From the NCBI RefSeq assembly GCF_003945595.2, contig NW_024104446.1, forward strand, positions 186,001 through 250,000: a stretch of 64,000 bases of DNA, written 5' to 3'. Within the stretch, counting starts at the first letter, position 1, and every line of letters starts with the position of its first letter. The notes under the pieces were generated by a model. The model was not told the origin of the DNA, did no database searches, and saw only the letters and a list, made by a program, of their open reading frames with translations. Made by a program: the position numbers and the translations under genes. The DNA is from Pipra filicauda. Its lineage: Eukaryota > Chordata > Aves > Passeriformes > Pipridae. Below are positions 12,701-26,269 of the stretch, in pieces.

Positions 12701-14450
12701 CTCTATACACCATATGATGTTTTAAGATATTTGCTTTAGATCAGCTTTAACTCATCTCCCAAAATAAATTTTTCCAATATAATATTGAGTCTGTCACTGT
12801 CAGCATTTAATACTTCTCTTTACAATGAACAAGGATGATGCGAGCAGTACTAAAATAAGAATTAATCAGATCCTTTTTCTTTGTAAGGTGACAGTATTAT
12901 AAGTACAACTTTTATTTTACAAAATTAAAGCAAGGATTAACTCTCAGTATAGGTGATTTGACTCATTGGGTTATTTATATCGTTAACACAAGTATCAAAG
13001 TGAACACTGTGAAAACTGGGTGGGATAAGCTGTCATTTGGAAGTGTGTTTTATACTGACTGCAGAGGGAGTCCTGAGACAATATCTAGTGTCAACTATCT
13101 AGGCATGTTGCTTGAAAGGTTCATTCAGAGAGGAACCTAAATTTTAGGTTGGAGAAAATGCAGAAAATGTCAGCCTAAAATAAATGCCCTGGTTACCCTC
13201 AGTAAAACTAGATCTACAGTTGAAATACGCAGTCATAGCTCTATTGATTTCAGAAGAGCTTGAGCAATATAACAAGTTGAGATTCTGGTCCTATGAATAG
13301 CTCCTTTGACTTCAGTAGGATTACTCACACAGCCTATGAGTAAGTACATACAGATGTTTAAGATATTTGCTAAGCAACAGACAAGAAGAAGATACCAAAA
13401 CAGAAAAATTATCTCTGAGGTTAACAACTTTTAAACATAAAATGTATAATCCTACACACATGAATAAAATTACACATTGGGGTACTTTAATTACACATAT
13501 TAATATTTCTTGGTTTCCTTGCATCTGTTGTTGTTGGTTCCTTCCTCACACTAAAACATACAGATGAAACAAAGTATTCCTTTTGCTCCTTTGGTTGTTG
13601 TTCAAGAATACACTATATTCTGTGTGCATTAATATTGCTGAAGTAAATATGTTGCATTCCCTAAACAATATTGTATACACCAAAAGCCATTATTGTCTTC
13701 TCTAAAAGGAATACTTTAAAATATTACCATTCAAATAGAAAGCAAAAAAGCTCTAGTTGAAATTCACATATTGTCTACATTCATTAGTACTATCAACATA
13801 AGCGAACTTTCTTGTTCTATTAGGGTTACCATAGAAATGAGCTTAAAGCTATTACATGAACTGTTACTGCTATTAAGAAGTAGTCTACTTCAGTTTCATT
13901 TCTGTAATTTTAAGAATCTTTGAATATTTAAAAGAATAAAACTACCTTGATATTAAAATTAAGGCTAGAAAAGTGTTTTTTTTTTAAACAAACATAAGCC
14001 TAATTAATAAAATGAAGCAATAAGTCGTGTGGCACCCACACACTATATAAAGCAAGCATTTGCTATAATTCCATGTTTTTATGTTTGCATATGCTATTCT
14101 TTCAGACAGGCAAATGGTGCACAGCTGACTGTACAATGAAATGCTTTATATAAATATGAAAATTCCAATAAAGGAATGATATTAACCTTTAAAGTTAGGC
14201 AAGCACTTTACACACACAACACCATGCTTTCAAACATTTTTACCTAAATGTGCAATCATGCATTACCTCCTCATCACTGAAGACACTTCTAAGGTATTAT
14301 ATGAGGAAATACAAATTTAAGTAACCTTTTTGATATGTAATCTTTTTGTAGCGTGTAACTATAATAACGTGTAAAAAAGCTATTTTCAATGAAAAAAAAA
14401 AAGTAAAACTGTGTTTTAACTAATTGACTGATCCAATATACACAAATATA
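9800..14450. other. Plain intron sequence
   Basis: AT-rich. A small CpG-bearing patch lies near 10585-10612; otherwise nothing was recognised. Confidence 0.55.
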
Positions 14451-14451
14451 T

Positions 14452-14668
14452 ATTTCAGACCAGATATAAGGAAAATATTTTTTACAATGTGGGTGGTGAA
14501 TCACAGCAATAGGTTGTCCAGAGAGGTAGTGGGAATGGGAACATTCATGATCAGGTGAGATGGGGCTCTGAGCAACCTGATCTAGTTGATCACTGCAGGA
14601 GGATTGTACTAGATGGTCTTTAAAGATCCTTTCAACTGAAACAATTCCGTGGTTCTAAGATTCTATAT
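14452..14668 (+). mobile_element. CR1 LINE, 3' end fragment
   Basis: It starts within the CR1 'gatattaggaaaaatttttt' region and continues with gggtggtgaatcacagcaat, aggttgtccagagaggtagt and 'gagcaacctgatctagttg'. It ends with tcctttcaactgaaacaatt and octamer-like attctata. Moderately diverged. Confidence 0.88.
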
Positions 14669-15571
14669 AAGGACACCCAACACATTGGCACATGTATGTA
14701 TTTTGAAAACATCTGTTCGAACGAATAGCACAAAGGGTATCTGAGCAGCAACTGTTTGAAGGACAAATGCTTTGCAAAAATACCTGAACTAGAGGCAGTG
14801 TGGTTTATAATCCATGAGTTTGTTAGTGGCCTCAGTGTAATCCAGCAAAAAAAAACAAAACTCAACAAACTATCAAAAAAGAAATCATTTGGATGCAAAT
14901 TTTATCTGCAGTGTGGTATCTTTAAATCAGAAGTTCATGAGACAAAACCTTTGAGCCACTACAAATCTGGCAAGCAACCTATCAAGCTTTTCAGGAAAAT
15001 GATCTAAGAACAGATTGTCTTGTACCCATTCTCAACAGAATATTGAATGAATACTTTAGGTATGAAACGTGCAGGGAAAACAAATAATATTCTCTTCAAT
15101 TTTCTGATTTGGTAAATCTGGGTGATATATCTTTTCTTGTATAAAGGAGGAAACCAGAGTCAGATTGAAGCTTCATGGATGGGCTCTTGGGTGAAATCAG
15201 GGTATAAAATGCAAGAGGCTTAACAAATCATTTGGGAGAAGATGACAGCTCTTGCTTTTTCATCCAGTGAACTAATAACTCAAATTTTACTGAGAAACGT
15301 ACTACTAGAAAGATTTGTGAGTCTCTGGAGGAAAAAGAAGAGTGGGAGATTATAACCTAGAGAACATATCTGATCTTCTAACATAGTGTAGGACTCTACT
15401 GCAAAATGTTTTGCTATTCTTAAACTTTGCAATACTTAGGAACTCCTTTAACTTTTTTGACAAACAGATATATCTTGCCCTTTTTCTACTCCTGCATGAA
15501 TTTCCATGCTTATCTGTAAATTTTATCCTGCTCTGTTATGAATGTTCCAAGTTTCTTGTGTTTTGTTTTTC

Positions 15572-15589
15572 GTTTGTTTGTTTGTTTTT
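15572..15589 (+). repeat. (GTTT)n microsatellite
   Basis: Four gtttg-type units; short. Confidence 0.85.
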
Positions 15590-16075
15590 CTCAAGAAAGA
15601 TAGTGCCATAAGAATTATGCTTTGAAAATCATCATATTCCGTATTATCCCTTTCAAGGATCAAGCTCTCTCAATGAGCAATATTCCACTATCTTACTTCA
15701 GCCCTTCTTAAAAACCTTTTTTAAAATGACACAGACCCATGGGAGGGATGAGTGGGGGAAGGTGTCAAGGGGTGGCAGGCAGGAGGCTGCTCATGTTCTC
15801 CTGCTCAAAGTTTCATTGATCTTTTTGGAGCTATAAAATAAAAGAATGATACTTTCCATTTTCCCTCAATGCAAAAGGTGAATAACTTTGATGGTATAAG
15901 GTAAGACAGAGTCTATCTGCTGTCTCTTGCCCTCTCAGAAGGCAGGAGAGAAGAAGAGAAGCTCATCCAGGAGTCAAAGTATAAATATAGAGGTTCAAAA
16001 AGCCTTAGGTAAAGTATGTCTTAAGAGACAGCAATGTAGGCAAGAAAAAAATTAGAACCAAAATTTTTTATGAGT

Positions 16076-16090
16076 AAAAAAAAAAAAAAA
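16076..16090 (+). repeat. A15 homopolymer
   Basis: An isolated A run in AT-rich intron. Confidence 0.88.
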
Positions 16091-16245
16091 TTACCAAAAC
16101 TCAAGGACTTGTCTTAGGGGAAAATTATTATAATTAAATAAATTAAAAGACCAATAGCTATGGAGAAAGGGTAGTTAAATCCAGTATTGATAAACATCAG
16201 TTAAAGTATTTTGGAAGACTCTACCTATATATTTATTTTCAGATA

Positions 16246-16285
16246 TAGATATATATATATATGCATATACATATATGTATATACA
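16246..16285. repeat. (TA)n microsatellite with palindromic core
   Basis: A run of atatatatat is followed by the 16-bp palindrome tatacatatatgtata at 16266-16281. Confidence 0.88.
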
Positions 16286-17986
16286 CATAACAGTTTCTTA
16301 CATATATATAATAGAGCCTAAATTAGAATTGCTCAGTAAGATTTGGGCAGTGCTCTGCAGATATTTGTTGAATGAACAATGAATGAGGAAAGAAACTGGA
16401 GAGAAAATTTCTAAATTACTGGGAAAATTGAGACATTCCCACTGCACAATGCAAACAACTTGCTCTTGCTTTGTATTGGATTGGGGTCATGCTACATTCA
16501 ATTTGGAATCAGTAATGTAGCCAAGCATTAGTCAGAGGGCAAAACAGCACAAGGTTCTGAATTTTCAGCTGCACATATGATTCTACAAATCTTCAAAAAA
16601 TAACTGGCTTACCTCAACAGCCTGATAAAATTAATTACCAAAAGATCACAAGAACTGGATAGTAATGTTCCTCCTCCTTTAGGGGAAAACAGACTGAGAG
16701 GAAGAATAAATGGATGCATAGCTATTAACAGCACGCTTTTTTATATTGGTTTGTGTTCTTGTTATATTTCACTTCTTACTGTAGTTTGTGTCCTTATTGA
16801 GGATAACATCTAAAGAGTCAAACAGTCTTGTGTTTCATGAATGATGAAAAAGACGAAAAGCTCATCTGCCAGGTCATGGGCTTTAAAAGTAGATACTTCA
16901 GAAATCTTTTCAACAACAGGTTGCCTCTACTGTTATGTTATTCATACAATTTATCTGTATCACTTAATTGAAAACCTTATAAATATGGTTCCATATAAAA
17001 ATAAGTTTTCTGAGCTACATTAAAGGAAACTATTATCAAAAACTTGTACTTGACATGTACTGCAGTTGATGTGCAACATCAGAATGAAAATAGAGAATTT
17101 CTTGAACATTTACAATTCATTCATGATGCTACCACACTCTAGTTATGTGAGAAAACAAAGTTTCTCTAGTTATACTCAAGGAAAGCATGAACTTTTGAGA
17201 CTTTTAATCCCCTTGCCAAGTATGTCTTTCTGTTTTGCTCTTCCGACTAAGCTGATTTATGGTAATGTTGCATTTATCAAACAGCTTATATGAACTTTCA
17301 CATAATCTTAGAAATGCTTTTGGGTGACATTAAGAGAATAAATCTTGGAAAACTTCAAGAAATTTTTATACAAGAATGTGTTCTTTATCAGATGATGCCT
17401 CGAGACAACATTAAAAAAATATTTCAGATATATAGGTAAGCAACCATAGAAAACAGACTAGACCCCCTAGATCTGTAAATGGGTATGTTTGTATTTTTTC
17501 TTAAATGCATCAATAAAATAACCTTATTAACATGAGAGATTAAATCAATGAATTACTACATTCCATCACAATACAATTTTGCACAGAACTATTAAGTATT
17601 GAGACAAATATGAATGAAATATTAATAAGTTGAACAGAATACTGTAGCTTAAAGTAACTTTTATCTGTATTTTGTAAGTAATAACAAATAGATGAGCATT
17701 TGCCCTTAGAGGTTGAAAATGCTTAACAATATTCATATGAATTTAAAAAATACCTGAAGGAAATAAGTACTGATAATATACATTTTTTTTGTAGCACCAG
17801 TTTAAGCTAACTCTTGGTGTTAGTACACTATAATTTCAGTGAAGGAAAATTATAAGTGCTAGTTACCTGGCACTTTTAAAGCATATACAAATTCACTGTA
17901 GATATACAGTAAAAAAATGTTATTCAAACATTCATAGTGCCTGTAAATTAAGAAGAAATAATTAAGTAGACAAAAGATTGCCCTTT

Positions 17987-18004
17987 AAAAAAAAAAAAAA
18001 AAAA
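17987..18004 (+). repeat. A18 homopolymer
   Basis: An isolated A run. No flanking duplication or retroposed body was seen. Confidence 0.88.
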
Positions 18005-18649
18005 TCAAGATTACAGTTCATTAAGCAAGTGCTTTTTCCAAAAATCAAGATTAGAAACTTCGAGGGCGTGAAAAATCCCTGTCTAAAAATTATAGATCTT
18101 ATTTATGAGAACAAAATGAAATACAACTACTATCAGTATAAAATCATGCTATATACATGCAGCAGCATACATAACCAAAGTTTGATCATATCTAAGTGTA
18201 ATGATTTGTTAAAAAGATAAGAACAAATATTTGATCCAAATTTTTGAACACAGCTGTAAGAATTTAGACAACAGAATAAGGTGATTTAATGCATGAGTGT
18301 TTATTGAAGGGCTTCAATTGTATCACAGTTTTAGTGACGGAAATACTGATACTCATAGAGAGAGAATTTTTCTCAGAATTTAAAAAAATATTGCAAGAAA
18401 AAAGAGATAATAAAAAAGAAGACAGTATAAACTCTTTGCAAGAGAGTTTTCTCCTACTTGGTGTTCCAATGACTGTTGATAAAAACACAGCGTCACAACA
18501 TTAAATAAATTACTGGAAGCCTGAAATGCTACACTATGATCCTCTGTTCATTCAGCTTGCCAATGTTTCTGCACTACTATTTTGAGATTATTGAGAGAGT
18601 TGTGATGCAATAAACAGCAAAACCAACCAGTCAAAAAATGTGTTTCAGC

Positions 18650-19152
18650 ATTGGTACAGCCTCACCTTGAGTGCTGTATGCAGCCCAACAATTTAAGAGG
18701 GATGTAAAGGTACTCGAGTGCGTCCAGAGGAGGGCAACAAAGCTGGAGACAGGGCTGGAAAGAATGTCTATGAGGAGCTGCTAAGAAACCTGGAGTTGTC
18801 TAGTTTGGAAAAAAGAAGCCTGAGAAGCAATCTCATTGCTCTCTACAGCTTCCTGATGAGGGGACAGGGAGAGGGAGCTGCTGATCTCTTCTCCCTGGGA
18901 TCCAGAGATAGGATGCATGAGAATGCTTCAAAGCTGCATTTGACTGGACATTAAGAAACATCTATTTACAGAGCAATGGTCAAACACTGGAACAGGCTTC
19001 TTAGAAAGGTGGTCAGTGTCCCAAGCCTGTCAGTGTTAAAGATATTGTTATTTGGACAATGCTCATGCTTTAATCTTTGGTCAGCTCTGAAGTGGTCAGG
19101 CTGGATAATCCTTGTAGTTCCCTTTCAACTGAAATATTCTATTCCATTCTAA
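18650..19152 (+). mobile_element. CR1 LINE, ORF2 C-terminus plus 3' UTR (decayed)
   Basis: The left part encodes a broken piece of the CR1 ORF2 protein end: LEYCMQP-like, then VQRRATK-like in shifting frames, then YEELLRNLELSSLEKRSLRS and NLIALYSFL. The 3' UTR follows (acattaagaaacatctattt, then gtcaaacactggaacaggct) to the end at ttcaactgaaatattctatt. Stops and frameshifts make it a dead copy. It lies only about 220 bp from the ATRNL1 exon at 19374, on the side of that exon's donor. Confidence 0.9.
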
Positions 19153-19373
19153 ATATGCCACCATAAAGAAAATTTAGCTTTCTGCAGTCTAGTGCTGCAA
19201 TTTATCTAATTCTTGACAGATGAAAGAAATAGTTTTCTTCTTCAGTATAAAAAGTCAAGGGTATAAAAAGGATATTTAAATTGCATATACAGGAGAAAGT
19301 GGAGGTGTGATAGTTCATCAAAGTTCTCAATTTATTCTGAAAGATAAAGCTACTGCAATAAAGTTTTTGATAC

Positions 19374-19452
19374 CTCTCTCCGTCGAGAAGCCCAACAGGT
19401 TTGTTTGATTTTCCAAACGACAGCAGCTACCAGCAGTAAGGATAAGAAACAA
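19374..19452 (-). CDS. ATRNL1: ATRNL1 internal exon: rest of transmembrane helix and first cytoplasmic residues
   Basis: This is a 79-bp exon on the minus strand. The acceptor has a long pyrimidine tract ending in attgcag (19453-19459); the donor is gtatca (19368-19373). Its first base completes the Ser codon begun in the exon at 39333-39394. The remaining 26 codons read CFLSLLLVAAVVW (end of the hydrophobic helix) then KIKQTCWASRRRE, a basic stop-transfer and juxtamembrane cytoplasmic segment. It ends in phase 0. The KIKQ-T-CWASRRRE version fits ATRNL1; ATRN has Ser in place of that Thr (recalled). In the family the next residues form the cytoplasmic tail with a MASRPFA motif that couples to the MGRN1/melanocortin pathway. 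I could not find that exon between 1 and 19373, so it should lie left of the window. Confidence 0.94.
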
Positions 19453-19459
19453 CTGCAAT

Positions 19460-22400
19460 TACAAAAGAAAAAAAATAATTGTAACAAATTGTAACAAAAC
19501 AAATAAATAGAGGAACACTAAACTCTACCAGGATGACAAACAAGTCAACCACCCATGTTCAAAGTCAAAAGCAAATGCACAACTCTAATGCTGTAATTGT
19601 CTCCTGGAAATGTTATTAGTGTCTCCATCAGCACAGTATAAGCTCCATTACAACTGAACACATACCCACAACACTCTCAACAAACATGTAATGCAAGTTC
19701 CACATTTAGTAGATGGGAAAAAAGGAGGAAGTATACTAAAAAATTATACTGATTTATATTTCTCTCACTTTGTAAATTCTGAATAATTTCCTGAGATGCA
19801 GGAACAATAGCTACGCAGGGAATACAATTAGTTTGAGGAACTGGGTTTGCACATGAAAATAGGCCTGTTTTATCATATTGAGAATTTCTATGGCTAATTC
19901 CCCAGGGAAAACATCTCCAAGGACATCACCATATTACAGCCCCAAAGACACAACAGAAGAAGTTAAAAAAAAATAAAATTATTAAAAACCTGCAATTCAC
20001 AATCAGAGCATATGCCTTCCCTCTGGCTTCAATGTTTTTGTATTGTAATATTTAACCCATGAAGTATTTTGGTAGAAAGATCACTGAATTCAAGCTCTTT
20101 TAGTGAATTTCTGGATACTGACAAAAGGCTTCTAAAGTTGATACCAAAAGTAAGCACTCAGATGATCTTTTAACATTTTAGACAGCTTCTTTTATAAAAT
20201 TATCTGGATTTAATAGTTGCATGAAGAACTTTCAGTCATATTGGCACCTCTGCTGTACATGCTGGTTTCAATTAATACAACCCTTTAACTATTGAATTAT
20301 GCTAGGTATCCACAACTTTTTTGTTCTGCAAAAAGCTTCAAAATTTACTCTTTAATATGGGAAACACCAAGATTTCCTGAAGTAGCACAGTTCAGAGGAG
20401 TACTGTGCATAAATGCAAAATAACACCAACGTCTCCCTCTCTACAGTCCCCTTTGAAAACAAGTACGAGTTGACTGTGAATTTATATTTGGTGTCCAGAA
20501 CAAAAAAACTCCACTGACCACTAGCATAAATCCAGTTCCGTAGCAACATCTTTTAAGCTTTTTAAATCAAGTACTACTTACAAATACTATTTCCCAGAAA
20601 TGTTTTTAAAGAAAAGTTGTAGATAGTTGTACTATATACTGTACTGTCTAGGTAGTAACTGCAACAGATGCTTAGGGGCAACATCAGCATAGTGACATGA
20701 TGCTACAAACTAGGATTCTGAGCATGAAGTAAGGGTAGGCCACTTTACCTTATCTTCTCCTCCTCCACGACCCTTCCAAAACCCACTAACTAGGGAAACA
20801 ACAGCGACTCTGAAATTATGAACTCGGTGCTCCTGCATTTTGGAAAAGGTTAATACATTCAAGACAGCTGGACAGGAGAAACAAAATGTTCCTTGCACTG
20901 TGTGACTGCTTTATTATGACTAGGAACTGGATCTCTACCCTTAGAAAATTCTGCCCTACACATTTATTAATTTCTTGCAGTTCTCTTAAGTTAGTAGAAT
21001 AAAAAATATTCATGGTTGTGGCTGAAAGTGTTCAGACACATTGATTCTGGGCTTTATACATCAATGGATCTGGGCCACACACTGAATTTTCTTGTAATCA
21101 GTCAAAACGTCAATTAGTTTATATGCAACATCAAAGTCAGAGATGAGTGTCTCAAAGACACAACCATAAAATACTATGAATCATTGGAAATTACAGCACT
21201 GATAATGTGACTTTCGTATAATCTCTTCCCTGCAAGTAAATATTTTACTTTCTTCTAAGGGTTTTTTTTTTGTTTGTTTGTTTTTAAATATAAATAGTCA
21301 GAAGGAAAAAAAAAACAAAATTCATGTTAATGAAGAGAAAAAAGACATGGAAAACAGATTTTGTCAAACTAACCTGATTCCAGGCTGTGGTGAGATAATA
21401 GCATTGGTTTATTTAGGGCAATAAAAATTAAAGCTGACTGCAAAGGATCTCACAATATCAAGTGACTTGGCAATAAAATAAGAGAATGAAATTCAGTGCC
21501 AATGAACTGAAGGCAATGTGCACAAGAAAAAAAAAAATCAACAACTAGCTACAAATACACAATGATAGGTTCTAAATTAGCAATTACCACTCAAGAAAAT
21601 GGTCTTGAAGTCATTGCAGATAGTTCTTTGAACATATCAACTGAATGTTTAGTGGCAGTCAAAACAGAAAATAGGATGTTAAATGAGATTAGAAAAGGAA
21701 TAAAGAACAAATCAGAAAGCCTTGTGATGCCAGTGCATAAATCTATAGTATGTCTGTATCTTGAAGCAACCATTGCCTCATCTCAAAAAAAACTAAGCTA
21801 ACTTAAAAGGTATAAAGGAATACAGTCAACATGGCTGGGGAATGAAATGGTAGTAGAAATAAGTTCTTTTCAGCTTTAAAACAACAGGGAGTTGAAGTGA
21901 GCCATGATGAAGACATTAACAACCCAAAAAATGTAATGGCAGGAGTGGTATAGATGGATGCTCTCCAATCCCCCAGTATATTTCTTAGCTCCTTCTTGTG
22001 ACACAGATAAAAATAAAATAAAGTGCAGTGCAAAATAAATGAATTAAAAATTGGCTAAAATAGGAATTTTTAGAAGGGGACCAACACCAGAAAAGGAAAT
22101 TTCCAGATGCGTTTGCAAGGTTCCCAGAGTATCAGATGCACTAAGTTTGATAGAACAAATATATTAGAGCTGAGAGGTCTATGCAAGACCCAAAGACTGA
22201 AAAGAAAATGGTTAATAATGGTTAATGGCACAGAGGATAAAGAAATTGTACAATGGTCAATTTTTTACTTATTTTTTTTTTTATATACAATCACTGCTAA
22301 GTTATACTTAGGAGAACAAGGAATCCAGGCCTCATTTACATTGCAAATGATTTACTTTCCTCTTGGAATGAAACAATTTCCAAAACAATTTAGAGACCAG

Positions 22401-24290
22401 TGTGAATGACCAACTCAGTATGAATTACTACTGGGATCTGAAACAAAAAGGGTTAAAACAACCTTTCTCAGGTGCACAGTAGTAAGCAGCACTTGGGAGA
22501 TGAGTTTATCACTCTACAAGGTATTGTCACAACAGATACTATCAGGTTTGTTCTTGAAGTTCTGGTATTTGCATTTTTTAAAGGAGATTGGAAAACATGG
22601 TGAGAATCAAGAGAAGAATCACAATAAATATTCAAATGCTGGAGAAAATCTTTTACTAACAGGGACTTAAACCTAATCATTTCACTTTTCAAAAAGATCA
22701 AGTGGCAAATTGCCTACAGTGTGTATGAGTTTCCATAGGGAGAAAATACCAAGACTCTCCTTTATGCAGCACATAAATGTTTCTCTATCCTAAAATAATG
22801 TAAACATATACTGAAAAAAAAGAAGACTTTACTATGCTGCAATGACTAGATAATTTAAGATATAGAAAATGGATCAATGGTAAATAGAGAATACAAAATT
22901 TAAATGGTCATAGATTTTGTCCACCATTTCTGACTCTCTAGTGGAGACTCTCAGTGATATCCAGAGATGTATAAATGCCTTTGCAATGCAGATGGTTTAT
23001 GAAATGCTGACCCAGAGTACAGAGTGAATGACTTTCTGCATTTATCAATGTAAATCTTTCCAGTAAGAGAGTTGTCATGCTAAGAAACACAGTAGCCCAA
23101 GCATTATCAGGATTTTGTAGTCCCTAGAACAAAGAAATGAAACCCCCAGAAGATAATGATATAGCCTTGCACAGTTCCCCCTTCAGACCATGTGGAAGAA
23201 AATAGAAGGAAACACTAAAAAAACATGTTTGAAAATGAGAAACTTATCACTGGTGGCCTGTATTACCGGTTGAATGAAAGTTATCTTAGTTTGGAGACAA
23301 TAAGCAATTAGAGAACAGATGAACTGAAGAGGAAGATGCCTTGAACATGTTTTATGCCCAATACAGCAGAGGAAAGTGGCCAAGAAAGGGCTGCAAGAGT
23401 CCAACAGGGTCTAGCAGAGAGGTCTAGACTAGGCAGATGCTCTTTCCAGAATGGCTCTGGGTAGTACAAAAAGAGAAATGCTGATTTAATAGAACACAGA
23501 AAAGAAAACTGCAAGGAATAAATACTGTCTGCATAACTATTTTTGCAAGGTAGAGAGTATACTTAATGCTGTTCACAGAACTGGCTGAGGAGAGAACAGT
23601 GTTTTCCATAGCCGAGAAATGAGTTTCTGTGTGTGTGTTTAGGAGGCAAACTGAAAACTGTAAAGGAAATTAGACGATATGTTGCTGCTTGGTATGTGCA
23701 AATCTAAATAAAATCTGTGGGTCTTTAAAGAAACTCAAATTACAAGAATAAATAGAGGGGAAAAGCTGTGAAATGTAACGGTCAGCATGTTTAGACTAGA
23801 TGAATTAATGACGCATTTGTGCCTTAAGCTCTATGAATGCATTATAAATACACTATAGAATTCCATATTTTCATTATATATTAATGCCTATAAGTTACTT
23901 ACTGTATGAAAACAGCAATTGTGTTCAAGTGAAATAATTTACGTATTTTTGCAGTGATGTAAAAGGAGCTATTTTCTGAACTAAATATAAATATTTTAGG
24001 GACTAATATTGTAAATGGGAGGTAAACAGAACAAAACAAAATCTGCCATTCTTTGCTATTTCTTGTCTCATTCTCTTATTATTTAACACGCAAAGAGAAA
24101 TTAAAATCTAAGGGAAAAAAGTATGTAAACATTCATGTAAGAATGATTGTTGTTCCTATGATTTTACTTAAGTCACTCATTCGCATAATAGTTCAATATA
24201 AATTTCCACATTGAATGAAAGCAAACTCTTTTTCGAACTTTACCTTCAGTCTAGTATACTTTAAACAAAAATAAAAAATTATGAAAGACT
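19460..24290. other. Plain intron sequence
   Basis: AT-rich. Short open frames but no recognisable domain or repeat. Confidence 0.6.
21261..21285 (+). repeat. T-run plus (GTTT)n
   Basis: A run of about ten T is followed by gtttgtttgttttt. Confidence 0.85.
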
Positions 24291-24299
24291 CTAAGCACC

Positions 24300-24800
24300 C
24301 ATCACGTTTACTCATCTCATGACAGAGGACAAGACACAGCATCAGCACACAGTTGAGTGTGAGGCAGCATCCCTAAGCTACCCCTGGTTAAGCCCACCCT
24401 GGGAGCAGCACATTTGGGCCAGCACAGTTTGTCAAGATTATGCTACCAGCTGTTCAACTGTCACAGTGCTCAAACGTGTGACAGACACGTCCTTTTGTAG
24501 GGGAGTGCCTGCATTGCTGGTTTAGCATGGATCTGGAGTGGACTTTTAAACAAACCCCTGATTGCCCCATCAGACTATCTTGGTGATGCAGACATGATGC
24601 AGAAGCTCAACTGGAAGATGTGCAATGTGCACTCCAGACCCGTGGCCTTTCAGTCCATGAAGCTAAACTAGAGGTAGTTCAATGCAAAAAAACCCCCAAA
24701 AAACCCAAAAAAACCCCCAAAGCAAAAAACCCCCACACGATGCACTGTGTGGGTGTCAGGTCCTCAGCACCATTTTACTCAACAGGTTATCTATTTATCC
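24300..24800. other. GC-richer intron stretch, unidentified
   Basis: It is noticeably less AT-rich than its flanks and ends in the A/C tract. Short open frames cover it, but nothing is recognisable. It shares atgcactgtgtgg with 25854-25866, too short to prove relatedness. Confidence 0.3.
24684..24737. repeat. A/C-rich low-complexity tract, possible G-quadruplex on minus strand
   Basis: Alternating A6-7 and C3-5 runs give, on the minus strand, G5-G5-G3-G5 blocks separated by T-rich loops of about 6-10 nt. A quadruplex is possible, though one loop is longer than ideal. Confidence 0.75.
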
Positions 24801-25646
24801 ACACTGCTCACTAACAGAAACATAAGCAACCAAAAGTACTTTCACAAAAGTTATTTAGGTGCATAGCAGACTCATTTACTGCCCACATGTGTATATTTAG
24901 ACATATTTTAAAAGCTCCGAGTCTTTTTATGAAGACAGGAGTTTGGCCATCAAGGCAACTATTGCTTCATTACTTGAATCTTGCTGTGCAGACACAGTAG
25001 TTAAATATGTCTCTAGATCCACAAACCTCTTGCCCACTGACATCACTTTATTTTACAAGAGCACAGAAATGTACAGTTCCTTAATCAGCAATCTAAACAG
25101 TGGCCCTACACTGTATTAATTTTTCCCCTTTAAAATATGGTATTTTTAAACATGAGCAACAATTAATTATATTCGACAAAACAAACTTATGATACATCTT
25201 TTTAATGTAGACACATGCAAAGAAAAAAGTCTCATACCTACGTTAATGTTTTTAAACTAATACTGCAAAAGTTTTCTAACAGATCACATTAACTGTTTTT
25301 CTAAGAACTGCTTTCCTGACACATTATTTACTATCTTTTTATTGGCAAATAGAGAACATTTTAATTGATATGTTATAAAGCAAGCACAATGCTAAAATAA
25401 AAATAACTGAACAATTATTTTTCTAACACCATGACTTTAAATAGCAATTATTGTCACAGCAATTGATTTCTCTCATTGTATTTGACAAGAACATTGTGTT
25501 TATGATTATGATGTGCTGGGTTCAGCCATCCTTGTGTTAACTACTATACACATGGCAAGCAGCTCCAAAGATTTCAACAGGATTATCTGAAGCACAAAGC
25601 ACTGTAAACATAATATTAGGAGTCTGATACGTATGACAGCAGTACA

Positions 25647-25662
25647 AATTTTTTAAAAAATT
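25647..25662. repeat. 16-bp perfect A/T palindrome
   Basis: aattttttaaaaaatt is its own reverse complement, and is followed by more A/T inverted sequence (ttaattattaattaa). Confidence 0.85.
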
Positions 25663-25829
25663 TTTTAATTATTAATTAAATTGCTCTAAATCATAAAGTT
25701 TTATAAACATCATTATAAGTAGGACTGTTTCAGTGATTAGCAATTCCGAATGATTCTGGGAATCAAGTGTTATAATTATAAATTGTGTAAAGACTTAGAC
25801 GAAAGTAGTCTTGGCTAGCAAAGAAGTAG

Positions 25830-26260
25830 GATGTGCATCTTCCAGTTCATGGTAATGCACTGTGTGGGGTCAGGGAAACCAATCTTGGCTGCAGAGCCAA
25901 GACATATCAGCCAGTAGTGCTGAATTCCCGGTCTAAGAGAGCTCTGGCTGGCTGGCACAGCCAGGGAAAGGCACAGCCGACTAAGCCAGCATTGCCATTG
26001 AGGTGATTCAGGAATGTCCTTCTCTTATTCTTGCTAATCAGGAGAAATACTACTGGCATCAGCAGCTCCATGCACTGGCTCCCACACTCCATTTTCTGGA
26101 ATGATCAGCTCACAGCCCCAATCTTTCCCTCTTCAGCTACAAATATTTAATTGCTGCACATCCTTAAATATGGCAGGGCTTTTTCCATCAGCCTGGATCT
26201 ATGTTCTATTCTGAGATTTTTCCTGCCTCTGTTGTTTTAACAAAGCAACAGTTCTCGAGT
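25830..26260. other. GC-richer intron stretch with hairpins, unidentified
   Basis: It contains two 7-bp-stem inverted repeats and many ctggc/gccag words. It may be an old element or a conserved non-coding block. No coding signal is convincing. Confidence 0.3.
25884..25901. repeat. Inverted repeat (7-bp stem, 4-nt loop)
   Basis: cttggct and agccaag flank gcag. It lies in a GC-richer stretch with a second hairpin, ctggctg/cagccag, about 45-65 bp further right. Confidence 0.85.
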
Positions 26261-26269
26261 TTCAACTTT

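Larger units (their letters stand above)
14670..18640. other. Plain intron sequence with simple repeats
   Basis: Only microsatellites and A runs are seen (15572, 16076, 16246, 17987). Confidence 0.6.
1..19373 (-). other. ATRNL1: ATRNL1 downstream intron (partial, runs off left edge)
   Basis: This is at least 19.4 kb of the intron after the 19374-19452 exon. No sequence encoding the expected cytoplasmic-tail start was found on the minus strand, so the acceptor lies outside the window. It holds the local duplication (5400/9130), the opposite-strand exon-like segment (6021-6169), CR1 copies at 6503, 14452 and 18650, an older CR1-like relic at about 6735-7570 and a MIR-like relic at about 8700-8850. 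Confidence 0.85.

Noticed and set aside
24684..24737. Interstitial telomere repeat
   Set aside because: The units are irregular A/C runs, not TTAGGG or its complement.
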